This document shows positions 7,458 to 14,639 of a stretch of DNA of 64,000 nucleotides, piece after piece (positions within the stretch are counted from its first letter, which is position 1; each line of letters begins with the position of its first letter). Origin of the DNA: Dyadobacter endophyticus (lineage in GTDB: Bacteria > Bacteroidota > Bacteroidia > Cytophagales > Spirosomataceae); assembly GCF_014641595.1 (NCBI RefSeq), contig NZ_BMIA01000001.1:2604426-2668425 (forward strand), written 5' to 3'. A model generated the notes under the pieces. It was not told where the DNA came from. It ran no database searches and was given only the letters and a program-made list of their open reading frames with translations. Made by a program: the position numbers and the translations under genes.

Positions 7458-9749
7458 TTAGAATCTGAAAGAAAAACTGGCTACAAAGTTTCTGGTAAAC
7501 TGCGGATTTCCGACCGAGTCCCAATATTCCACATCGGCAATATTGTTAAGTTTCAGCCCGAACTTCCATTTTTCCTTTTGATAAAAAGCGGTAGCATTTA
7601 TCGTGTGGTAGGCCGGAATTGCGTAGGTATTGCTGGAATTAAAATATGATTCACCTACATAATTGCCGCCGAAACCCAAGCCAATACCCTTAAGAGTCGG
7701 GAAGGGCAAACGGTAGCTAAGCCAGTAATTGGCGATATGCTGTGGCGCCTGTGTTTCGAACTTGCCTTCATACACATCGGCTTTCACGAATTTGTTTTCA
7801 TTGAAGCCATATCCGGCTACGATATTAAGCCCAGCTACCGGATTGGCAGTAAGTTCGACTTCCAAGCCCTTGCTTACCTGCTGGCCATCCTGAAAACTAT
7901 ATTGCGCATCGTCGGTACGCAATGCATTATCAATACCAATATAATAATAGCTTACGCTTCCACCCAGTTTATTTCCTGGCAATTCGGCTTTTATGCCTCC
8001 TTCCAATTGATTGGCAAATACCGGTTTAGGTTTAAACAAGCTGCCGTTGGGTTGTTCAACTGGCCCCTGGTTCCGAAAGCCATTCATAAAATTACCGAAC
8101 AGGGATACCTGGTCTTTTACCACCTGATATACAACGCCCAACTTTGGAGAAAGCGACGGTTGAACAAAACCGCCTTCATAAGTTTGTTCGAACCTGTCAT
8201 AGCGCAAGCTCAGCATCGTCGATAAACGATCCGTCCAATTGATAACGTCAGAAACATATACGCCGAAAGCATTTCCTCCGTAAGCGTCGTGCGAGGCAAC
8301 GGTTGAAGGATTGGCTAAAATGCTGTTCACCCTGCTCAGGCTCACTTTTTGGAAGGGGTCGTTGATATTGATTTTATCAAGCGGTAATGCCCGGTAAGTC
8401 AGTGTTTCGTCATTGTACTCGTAACTGGCCCCAATCAACAGGTTATGGTGAAACCTGCCCGTATTGAAACTTCCGTTGAAATTCTGCTGGACATTGGCGT
8501 AAGTCCTTTCCCTTGGGCCGAAAAGCCTGATACTCGTTACAGCCGTATCGGCGCTGATCCAGTTAACATAAGGCTGAAAGCTGTTATTCAGAAATTCGTT
8601 CACGTAAGAAACACCCGTTGTGGAAGTCCAGTTTTTACCTATCTGATACTTGGCCTGTCCAAAATATTTGGTCGCTTGCGCATCGCTGAGCAAATCATTT
8701 TCGAAGAACGATTTTTTGAAACCCAGCCGAATATCCTTCGTGGATTTGAATGGCACCTGATCAGCAAAAAGAATCGTGTAGGACAGGCGCGTGGCATTAC
8801 TCTTGAAATACTCAAAATCAAAAAGAAACGAAAGGCGTTCGCTGGCCTGGTAATAAAGGCTCGGGGTAATGACATACCTTCTGTTTTTACCATATTCATT
8901 CGAACTGTTCTGCTGGTGGTTCACAGCGTTGAACCGCAACAGCACCGTCTTCTCCTTATTCAGCGGTGTATTGAGATCGACAGTACCCCTGCTCAGGTTA
9001 AAACTGCCCATACTGTAAGATACTTCGCCCCCGAAACCGGCATATGGCTTCTTGGTAACCAGGTTCATCGCTCCGCCGAAAGTGGATACCTGCGAACCGA
9101 AAAGCGTACCGGACGGGCCCTTGATCAATTCGACCCGTTCGAGATTCGCGATTTCGGTTCCCGTCCTGTAAACCGACGTCGCCATCCCGTTCCGGGCATA
9201 ATCGAAGTTCGTGAATCCCCTGAACACGACGGCAAAACTGCCGGTCACGTATTCGGTAGGAGCAACACCGGCTGCAGCGCGAAAGACGTCCTTAATGTCG
9301 GTCATCTGCTGTTCCTTAATCAGGTCCTTCCCCACCACGTTGTACACCTGCGGGTTTTCCAGGTTCTTCAAAGGCATCCGCGCCACATATTCGGTTTCCT
9401 TGTTCATAAGCCGGCTATCGTCCCGAACAACCACCTCCTGCAATTGCCGGTTATCTTCGGCAAGCGTAAAATCCACCGAACTGGTTTCCCCGGCGGTGAC
9501 GGTTACAGTACTTTTCTGTGCGATAAGCCCTGTAAAACTCGCTGTGATCGTGTAGGTTCCGGCAGAAACTTTGTGGATCACATACTGCCCCTCCTCATTC
9601 ACGACGGCTCCCCTGGCCGTTTTTTCCAGCACAATATTCACAAATTCGGCAGGCTTACCGTCCGAAGTAGTCACCGTGCCCCTGATCGTCCCGGTTTGCG
9701 CATAGGCCTCTACCGAAAGCAACAAAAATAGCAATAGAAATCTCGACAT
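7458..9749 (-). CDS. TonB-dependent siderophore-type receptor
   Basis: 763 residues. The signal peptide ends around VEAYA-Q. A carboxypeptidase-regulatory-like domain follows (about 19-105, GTIRGTVTTSDGKPAEFVNI). Then comes the plug domain (about 125-235: NVVGKDLIKEQQMTDIKDVF, VVFRGFTN, ERVELIKGPSGTLFGS) and a 22-strand barrel ending in the terminal Phe (ASFSFRF). The GPSGTLFG plug motif and overall layout match FecA/FhuE-type ferric-siderophore receptors rather than SusC. It imports its ligand across the outer membrane using TonB energy. It is monocistronic by its own promoter and terminator. No siderophore synthesis gene or FecR/anti-sigma partner is next to it, so the ligand is unknown. 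Confidence 0.92.
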   Translation of the reverse strand: MSRFLLLFLLLSVEAYAQTGTIRGTVTTSDGKPAEFVNIVLEKTARGAVVNEEGQYVIHKVSAGTYTITASFTGLIAQKSTVTVTAGETSSVDFTLAEDNRQLQEVVVRDDSRLMNKETEYVARMPLKNLENPQVYNVVGKDLIKEQQMTDIKDVFRAAAGVAPTEYVTGSFAVVFRGFTNFDYARNGMATSVYRTGTEIANLERVELIKGPSGTLFGSQVSTFGGAMNLVTKKPYAGFGGEVSYSMGSFNLSRGTVDLNTPLNKEKTVLLRFNAVNHQQNSSNEYGKNRRYVITPSLYYQASERLSFLFDFEYFKSNATRLSYTILFADQVPFKSTKDIRLGFKKSFFENDLLSDAQATKYFGQAKYQIGKNWTSTTGVSYVNEFLNNSFQPYVNWISADTAVTSIRLFGPRERTYANVQQNFNGSFNTGRFHHNLLIGASYEYNDETLTYRALPLDKININDPFQKVSLSRVNSILANPSTVASHDAYGGNAFGVYVSDVINWTDRLSTMLSLRYDRFEQTYEGGFVQPSLSPKLGVVYQVVKDQVSLFGNFMNGFRNQGPVEQPNGSLFKPKPVFANQLEGGIKAELPGNKLGGSVSYYYIGIDNALRTDDAQYSFQDGQQVSKGLEVELTANPVAGLNIVAGYGFNENKFVKADVYEGKFETQAPQHIANYWLSYRLPFPTLKGIGLGFGGNYVGESYFNSSNTYAIPAYHTINATAFYQKEKWKFGLKLNNIADVEYWDSVGNPQFTRNFVASFSFRF

Positions 9750-9786
9750 TTGCTTATATTTAATTTGGACTTATTATAAATAATAG

Positions 9787-9818
9787 CAAATATAGAGAAA
9801 CTTCCGGTTCGATTGCAA
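9787..9818 (-). promoter_or_regulatory. Bacteroidota-type promoter of the TonB receptor
   Basis: Minus-strand TTG (9818-9816), 21 bp, TATATTTG (9794-9787), matching the Bacteroidota TTG/TAnnTTTG pattern, 37 bp upstream of the ATG. The TTG lies in the loop of the upstream gene's hairpin (9801-9826), so the terminator and promoter overlap. Confidence 0.6.
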
Positions 9819-9826
9819 GCCGGAAG
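9801..9826 (-). terminator. Hairpin after the NIPSNAP gene
   Basis: CTTCCGG (9801-9807) pairs with CCGGAAG (9820-9826), 17 bp past the NIPSNAP stop on the minus strand. It is followed by TTTCTC, a weak U tract. Probable modest terminator. Confidence 0.5.
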
Positions 9827-9843
9827 AAATCGGGAGTGTCGGT

Positions 9844-10617
9844 CTACACCTGTGAATAGGCTGTTGGGGCCAAAAAAGTGTTACTGATTTTCGAAATAGT
9901 GTTGGCGTATTGGGGATCCCCTACCAATTTCTTCCATGCCGCGTCGGCTACGAAGGCAGACCACCCTTTGTCGCGCTCTTCCATGCTGTTGCATGTGAGC
10001 ATATAGGTGAGCCGGGGCATCCTGTCGCCGGCAATTACTTCCCCAAAGAATACAGGATTCAATTTCGCCCTGGTAAATATGGGAAACTCTCCGTCATGGA
10101 ACATCTTGATTTTTCTTCTCAGAGCGTCTTCATTGGCCGCCTCATACGTCCGTAATTCAAATACCCGGGATGCGCCCGATGGTAACGTCAAAGCGGGCCA
10201 ACCTTCGAAAGCGGTCATCAAAGAGGAGGTAAAACGGTCGTAAAGCGGTTTATCGGCAGGTAGGCTGTTATATGCTGAGCTATTTTTGATGTAATCTGCG
10301 TCCGATTTTAATTTTGTGTTGATAGAAATATAGCTTTCAAAAGAAGCATAGGGCGTCAATAAATAAAATTTAGCCGGGTCCGACGGCCGCCACTCTTTAA
10401 AGACGCCCACCGTTTTAACGCCAAGCTTATTTAATGCAGGAATAAGCGCCGTTTTGAAATAGTTTTCAAGCTGGCCCTGGTCGGCACCGAAACGCATTTC
10501 GTATTCACGCCATTCATACACTTCTTTTTGTGCCTGATATTTTTCATGGGCTAATGCGGGGTTGACGGCGACGGTCGTTGCCGCAAGTGAAGATTGGATA
10601 AATTTCCTTCGTTGCAT
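9844..10617 (-). CDS. Exported NIPSNAP-family protein
   Basis: 257 residues. The N-terminus has a twin-arginine-like signal (RRKFIQSSLAATTVAV, cleavage near ALA). Two NIPSNAP-like ferredoxin-fold halves follow, beginning EWREYEMRFG (about 34) and FELRTYEA (about 148). NIPSNAP domains are dimeric alpha/beta barrels of uncertain biochemical role; bacterial exported versions often sit with oxidoreductases or sugar genes. The gene stands alone here, upstream of the TonB receptor on the same strand but separated by a hairpin. Function cannot be narrowed from the sequence. Confidence 0.85.
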   Translation of the reverse strand: MQRRKFIQSSLAATTVAVNPALAHEKYQAQKEVYEWREYEMRFGADQGQLENYFKTALIPALNKLGVKTVGVFKEWRPSDPAKFYLLTPYASFESYISINTKLKSDADYIKNSSAYNSLPADKPLYDRFTSSLMTAFEGWPALTLPSGASRVFELRTYEAANEDALRRKIKMFHDGEFPIFTRAKLNPVFFGEVIAGDRMPRLTYMLTCNSMEERDKGWSAFVADAAWKKLVGDPQYANTISKISNTFLAPTAYSQV

Positions 10618-11022
10618 GTGAAATTGGTTTAGAGTTTAGAGTTTATGAGCGGTCTGAGCTAAGCACTTATGAGGTCATATAACCGAATTTTCGTTTAATA
10701 TAACTGATACCAACCTGTGCTGGTCCTGCGAATCGGCTATGGTTACAGCCTGTTGGGAGAATGCCTGCCCAGAGCGCTAATTACAAGCAACATGGCTATT
10801 ACCATCCTTCGAACGCGATCCAGCGAGTTGTAATTTTGAGAGTAGTATACCATGGGTTAAACGAGCAAAATATTTGTTTAAGTGAACCTGATACCGGCTT
10901 GCCTATCAACTTGCCGACGTTTTAACCGGGTGGCTACATGGCCGGACTACGCCTAATCTTACAAGCTGGTACCTCCCGTCGGATCAGAACACCGTTTCTT
11001 TGGTCAGAATTCAGAAAAGATC
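10618..11022. other. Intergenic region between NIPSNAP gene and biotin operon
   Basis: 405 bp between divergent genes, with no convincing ORF. A -7-like box TAATTTTG is at 10831-10838 on the plus strand, but the expected TTG 19-21 bp upstream is TTC, so it is a weak candidate for the biotin operon. The short direct repeat tttagag near 10629-10645 is low complexity. No biotin repressor (BirA-type) palindrome was recognised. Confidence 0.4.
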
Positions 11023-11655
11023 ATGAGAGAAATACTGACCAAAATAGTTCAACGAAGCGAACTGCACAAAAAATGGCTTAACACGCTTTCTTTTTTGGAA
11101 AATGCCGGTGCGCGCAAAATCTCGGCCTGCGAAGAGCCGGAACTGGTTGACATCACACAGCTCAAACATGCGGCCGAGGAGCATCGGCATGCCTATTACC
11201 TTAAAAAGCAGATTCAGAAGCTCGACGGGCCGGCCCCCCGGCATTACGGGCTTTCCGAATTGCTGGCGCCTATTCATACCCGGCAGTATCTCCACAAACT
11301 CGACATCCAATGCGCACGTTACCTTAAGGCCCAATTTGGTTTCGAGGGGCGCAAGTTAAAGTATGCAGCCTATTTGTACGTCACTTACCTCATCGAGGTG
11401 CGGGCGGATGAGCTGTACCCAGCCTACCAGGACGTGCTGACCGGCCAACAATCCAAAGTAACCGTCAAGTCCATCATACTGGAAGAAGAAGGTCACTTGA
11501 AAGAGATGACTTCCATGCTGGAAATCCTCCATCCGGACTGGCAAATGCACGCATCCCATCTTCAGAGGATAGAAGAGACACTATTTAACAATTGGTTTGA
11601 GGAAATAGCGAAAAACGTTCTTAGGAGTGAACCACTTAGAGCTGAACTGGCATAA
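11023..11655 (+). CDS. Ferritin-like diiron protein of unknown function, first gene of the biotin operon
   Basis: 210 residues, no signal peptide, predicted all-helical. Four acidic/His sites fit a ferritin-like diiron pattern: Glu26 (FLENAGARKI), Glu53-x-x-His56 (AAEEHRHA), Glu125 or Glu130 (LIEVRADELYPAY) and Glu155-x-x-His158 (EEEGHLKEM). Paired ExxH motifs on helices 2 and 4 are characteristic of diiron-carboxylate oxygenases, oxidases and MiaE-like hydroxylases. Its 3' end overlaps bioF by 29 bp, so it is almost certainly cotranslated with biotin genes. The pimeloyl-forming genes (bioC, bioH and their substitutes) are absent from the window, so an oxidative role in making the pimeloyl moiety is one hypothesis. 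Other ferritin-like functions are possible. I do not recognise an established name for it. Confidence 0.8.
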   Translation: MREILTKIVQRSELHKKWLNTLSFLENAGARKISACEEPELVDITQLKHAAEEHRHAYYLKKQIQKLDGPAPRHYGLSELLAPIHTRQYLHKLDIQCARYLKAQFGFEGRKLKYAAYLYVTYLIEVRADELYPAYQDVLTGQQSKVTVKSIILEEEGHLKEMTSMLEILHPDWQMHASHLQRIEETLFNNWFEEIAKNVLRSEPLRAELA

Positions 11656-12739
11656 CGCCCTTTCAACACGGAAGGAAAACGGTCATTTGCGCCGATTAAG
11701 GCCACCGAACGAAGGTTGTGATTTTTATTCCAATGATTACCTGGGATTGTCCGCGGATGCCGCGTTTCAACAGACTATTTACGAAGCGATCGGCCGCGAT
11801 ACGAGGCTCCTAACCGGGTCAACGGGCTCACGATTGATCAGCGGCAATTCGGATGCAGCGACCGGGGCTGAAAAACGGATAGCGACGGCACATCAGGTCG
11901 AAGACGCATTGCTATTTCCATCGGGGTACAAGGCCAATCTTGCATTGTTTTCCTGCATTGCGGGCAGGCACGATACCATTATTGTGGATGAGCTCATTCA
12001 TCGTTCGGTTCACGATGGCTGCCTGATGTCGACGGCCCGAAAATGGAAGTTCCGACATAATGATTTGACCCACCTGGAAGCCCTGTTGAAAAAAGCCAGC
12101 GGGAATGTGGTCATCGCGGTAGAAAGCCTTTATTCCATGGAAGGCGATTTCGCTCCGCTGGGCGCAATTGTAGCGCTGGCGAAAAAGTATCAGGCGGGCA
12201 TCGTTGTCGATGAGGCCCATGCCATCGGTGTTTTCGGCAAGGGCCTGGTACATCGTGCCGGGCTGCAACAGGAAATGCTTGCAACGGTGGTGACCTACGG
12301 AAAAGCAATGGGCGTGCAGGGAGCCGCAGTGCTGGGGACCCATTTGCTGAAAGAATACCTGGTGAACTTTGCGGCGCCATTCATCTACTCTACCGGAATG
12401 CCCGGCGTGCAGATCGTAAGCATCACGGCCGCATACGACCACCTGGAAAGGCATCCAACATTAGCGATCACACTGCAAGACCGGATCCGGCATTTCAGAA
12501 AGTATCAATTATCCAATACCTCCCAGGAATCGAGCCCGATCCAGTCCGTCCAATTTCAACACGACCGCGAGTTGCGGGCAGTAACACAGGCTTTGGCCGA
12601 GGCAGGCATTGGCGCGTATGCACTTTTCCCGCCCACAGTCGGGCAGGCTCGTTTGCGGGTGAGTATTCACGCTTTCAACTCCCATGATGAAATAGACCAA
12701 CTGTGCGGAATCATCCAACAATATGAATACAGGAAATAG
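11627..12739 (+). CDS. bioF: 8-amino-7-oxononanoate synthase
   Basis: 370 residues, PLP-dependent alpha-oxoamine synthase family. Condenses pimeloyl-ACP or -CoA with L-alanine to 8-amino-7-oxononanoate, the first ring-assembly step of biotin synthesis. Seen motifs: DFYSNDYLGLS, TGSTGSRLISGN, VDEAHAIGVFG (Asp195/His198) and the PLP lysine in VTYGKAMG (Lys226). The start is GTG 11627-11629 preceded by TTAGGA; no ATG lies in the N-terminal part, and the MNHLELNWHNAL start aligns with the family. It overlaps the upstream diiron gene by 29 bp and bioD by 17 bp. Confidence 0.95.
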   Translation: MNHLELNWHNALSTRKENGHLRRLRPPNEGCDFYSNDYLGLSADAAFQQTIYEAIGRDTRLLTGSTGSRLISGNSDAATGAEKRIATAHQVEDALLFPSGYKANLALFSCIAGRHDTIIVDELIHRSVHDGCLMSTARKWKFRHNDLTHLEALLKKASGNVVIAVESLYSMEGDFAPLGAIVALAKKYQAGIVVDEAHAIGVFGKGLVHRAGLQQEMLATVVTYGKAMGVQGAAVLGTHLLKEYLVNFAAPFIYSTGMPGVQIVSITAAYDHLERHPTLAITLQDRIRHFRKYQLSNTSQESSPIQSVQFQHDRELRAVTQALAEAGIGAYALFPPTVGQARLRVSIHAFNSHDEIDQLCGIIQQYEYRK

Positions 12740-13388
12740 GTTCTTTATCACCGGCATCGGAACCGGCGTTGGGAAAACGGTGGTTTCGGCTGTGCTCGCA
12801 CAACATTTTCAGGCCGGTTACTGGAAACCCATTCAATCGGGAGACCTTGCGCAATCCGACAGCATTGAAGTCGGGGGCCTGATCAATCCCTATTTGAAGA
12901 TCTACCCGGAGCGGTTTCGTTTGCAGCTTGCCGTCTCGCCGCACCAGGCAGCGGAGGCAGAGGACGTTCGCATCGAATTGTCTGATTTCCAGTTACCCGG
13001 CACCGACGGCCCGCTTATCGTAGAAGGTGCCGGCGGTCTGTTCGTTCCGATCAACGACCAGCATTTTGTGATCGAACTGATAGAGCAACTGCAACTACCT
13101 GCGGTTTTGGTCGTGCGTGATTACTTAGGCTGTATCAACCATACTCTGCTGTCGGTACAAGCATTAAAAGCGGCCAACATTCCCGTTGCGTTTGTCGTTT
13201 TTAACGGCACTTTCAACCCGGCCACCCGGGCTGTTCTGATCAGGCACCGCCCCGCCGAGGCGACGATCATCGAATTGCCTGAATTTGAGTATTTAAACAG
13301 AAGTGAAATTTACAAAGCAGCCATTGCTTTAAAGAAATACCCTCATTATGACCCAACAAGAACTAATCAGGCGGGACCGGCAAGTTAA
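12723..13388 (+). CDS. bioD: ATP-dependent dethiobiotin synthetase
   Basis: 221 residues. Closes the ureido ring of 7,8-diaminopelargonate with CO2 and ATP to dethiobiotin, in the cytosol as a dimer. P-loop GTGVGKT with Lys18, the substrate-binding YWKPIQSG segment, and EGAGGLFVPI are all present, matching the family. It overlaps bioF by 17 bp and bioA by 41 bp, an unusually compressed arrangement. Although bioD precedes bioA in gene order, it acts after it. Confidence 0.95.
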   Translation: MNTGNRFFITGIGTGVGKTVVSAVLAQHFQAGYWKPIQSGDLAQSDSIEVGGLINPYLKIYPERFRLQLAVSPHQAAEAEDVRIELSDFQLPGTDGPLIVEGAGGLFVPINDQHFVIELIEQLQLPAVLVVRDYLGCINHTLLSVQALKAANIPVAFVVFNGTFNPATRAVLIRHRPAEATIIELPEFEYLNRSEIYKAAIALKKYPHYDPTRTNQAGPAS

Positions 13389-14625
13389 CTGGCACCCCTA
13401 CACCCAGATGAAATCGGGAACGCTGCTGCCGATCGTCAAAGGGGAAGGAACCTACCTCTTCGATGCCGACGGCACGCGATATATCGATGCCATTTCTTCC
13501 TGGTGGGTCACCTTGCACGGCCATGCACACCCCTATATTGCCCGGAAAGTAGCTGAGCAGCTGTCGACGCTGGAACAGGTAATTTTTGCGGGATTCACCC
13601 ACCCTCCCGCCATTGAACTGTCCGAGAGGCTGTTAGCATTGTTACCCGATAACCAGCAGAAGGTTTTCTACACCGACAATGGATCGACAGCCGTAGAGGT
13701 TGCCCTGAAAATGTGCATCCAGTACCACCATAACCAGGGTGTTGGGAAGACCAAAATTCTCGCCTTTCATCACGGATACCATGGGGATACTTTCGGGGCA
13801 ATGTCCGTCAGCGGCCGGAGCGCCTGGACGGCACCTTTTATGGACTTTATGTTCGAAGTTGTGTTTATCGACGTCCCGACGAAGGACAATCTTCCTGAAT
13901 TAAAAAAGGCGATCGATCAACATTCCGCCGAGCTGGCGTGCTTTGTATACGAACCGCTGGTACAAGGCGCGGCGGGCATGCGGATGCATGGCGCGGAGGA
14001 ATTATCGGAATTACTCGCATACTGCAGGGCAAAGGAAGTTTTATTGGTGCAGGATGAGATTTTTGTAGGTTTCGGACGCACGGGAAAGCTTTTTGCAGCC
14101 AATCACCTGAGGGTTGCCGCAGACGTGATGTGTTTCTCCAAGGGCCTGACCGGCGGCACAATGCCCCTTGGTTTAACGACCTGTTCCCAAAAAATATACG
14201 ATGCATTTTATTCCGACGAGAGGTCGAAATCGCTCTTTCACGGCCATTCGTTTACGGCCAATCCGATAGCGTGCAGCGCCGCGCTGGCAAGTCTGGACCT
14301 GCTGCTCAGCGACTCCACCCAAAGGAATATTCAACGCATTTGCTTACAGCACCAGGCGTTTATCCAGAAAACAGATGCTTATGCCAACCGTCTGACGGCA
14401 AGACAATGCGGCACCATACTGGCTATCGAATGGAAAACAGAAGAGGCCACCTCCTATTTTAATTCCATTCAGGCATTCCTCAGCAATTTCTTCCTGGACC
14501 ATCACATATTGGTGAGGCCTCTCGGCAACGTCCTGTACTTCGTGCCGCCCTATTGCATTTCGGAAGAAGATTTAGATTACATATATGACCGTGTTTTTGA
14601 TGCGCTGAACATGACGAATGCATAG
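13348..14625 (+). CDS. bioA: Adenosylmethionine--8-amino-7-oxononanoate aminotransferase
   Basis: 425 residues, class III PLP aminotransferase. Converts 8-amino-7-oxononanoate to 7,8-diaminopelargonate using S-adenosylmethionine as amino donor. Seen: SSWWVTLHGHAHP near the N-terminus (substrate-binding tryptophans), YTDNGSTAVEVALKM, HHGYHGDTFG, VQDEIFVGFGRTG and the PLP lysine in CFSKGLTGG (Lys265). Last gene of the operon; bioB is not in the window. It ends 14 bp from the convergent phosphatase gene with no obvious hairpin between. Confidence 0.95.
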   Translation: MTQQELIRRDRQVNWHPYTQMKSGTLLPIVKGEGTYLFDADGTRYIDAISSWWVTLHGHAHPYIARKVAEQLSTLEQVIFAGFTHPPAIELSERLLALLPDNQQKVFYTDNGSTAVEVALKMCIQYHHNQGVGKTKILAFHHGYHGDTFGAMSVSGRSAWTAPFMDFMFEVVFIDVPTKDNLPELKKAIDQHSAELACFVYEPLVQGAAGMRMHGAEELSELLAYCRAKEVLLVQDEIFVGFGRTGKLFAANHLRVAADVMCFSKGLTGGTMPLGLTTCSQKIYDAFYSDERSKSLFHGHSFTANPIACSAALASLDLLLSDSTQRNIQRICLQHQAFIQKTDAYANRLTARQCGTILAIEWKTEEATSYFNSIQAFLSNFFLDHHILVRPLGNVLYFVPPYCISEEDLDYIYDRVFDALNMTNA

Positions 14626-14639
14626 ATTAAAACGGCGAG

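Noticed and set aside
8445..9731. Long open frame (428 codons) antisense to the TonB receptor
   Set aside because: It is the mirror of a clear TonB receptor, has no recognisable domain and arises from the GC-rich codon pattern of the true gene.
10618..10700. tttagagtttagagttta as a tandem repeat or CRISPR-like element
   Set aside because: Only two and a half short copies and no spacer structure; ordinary low complexity.
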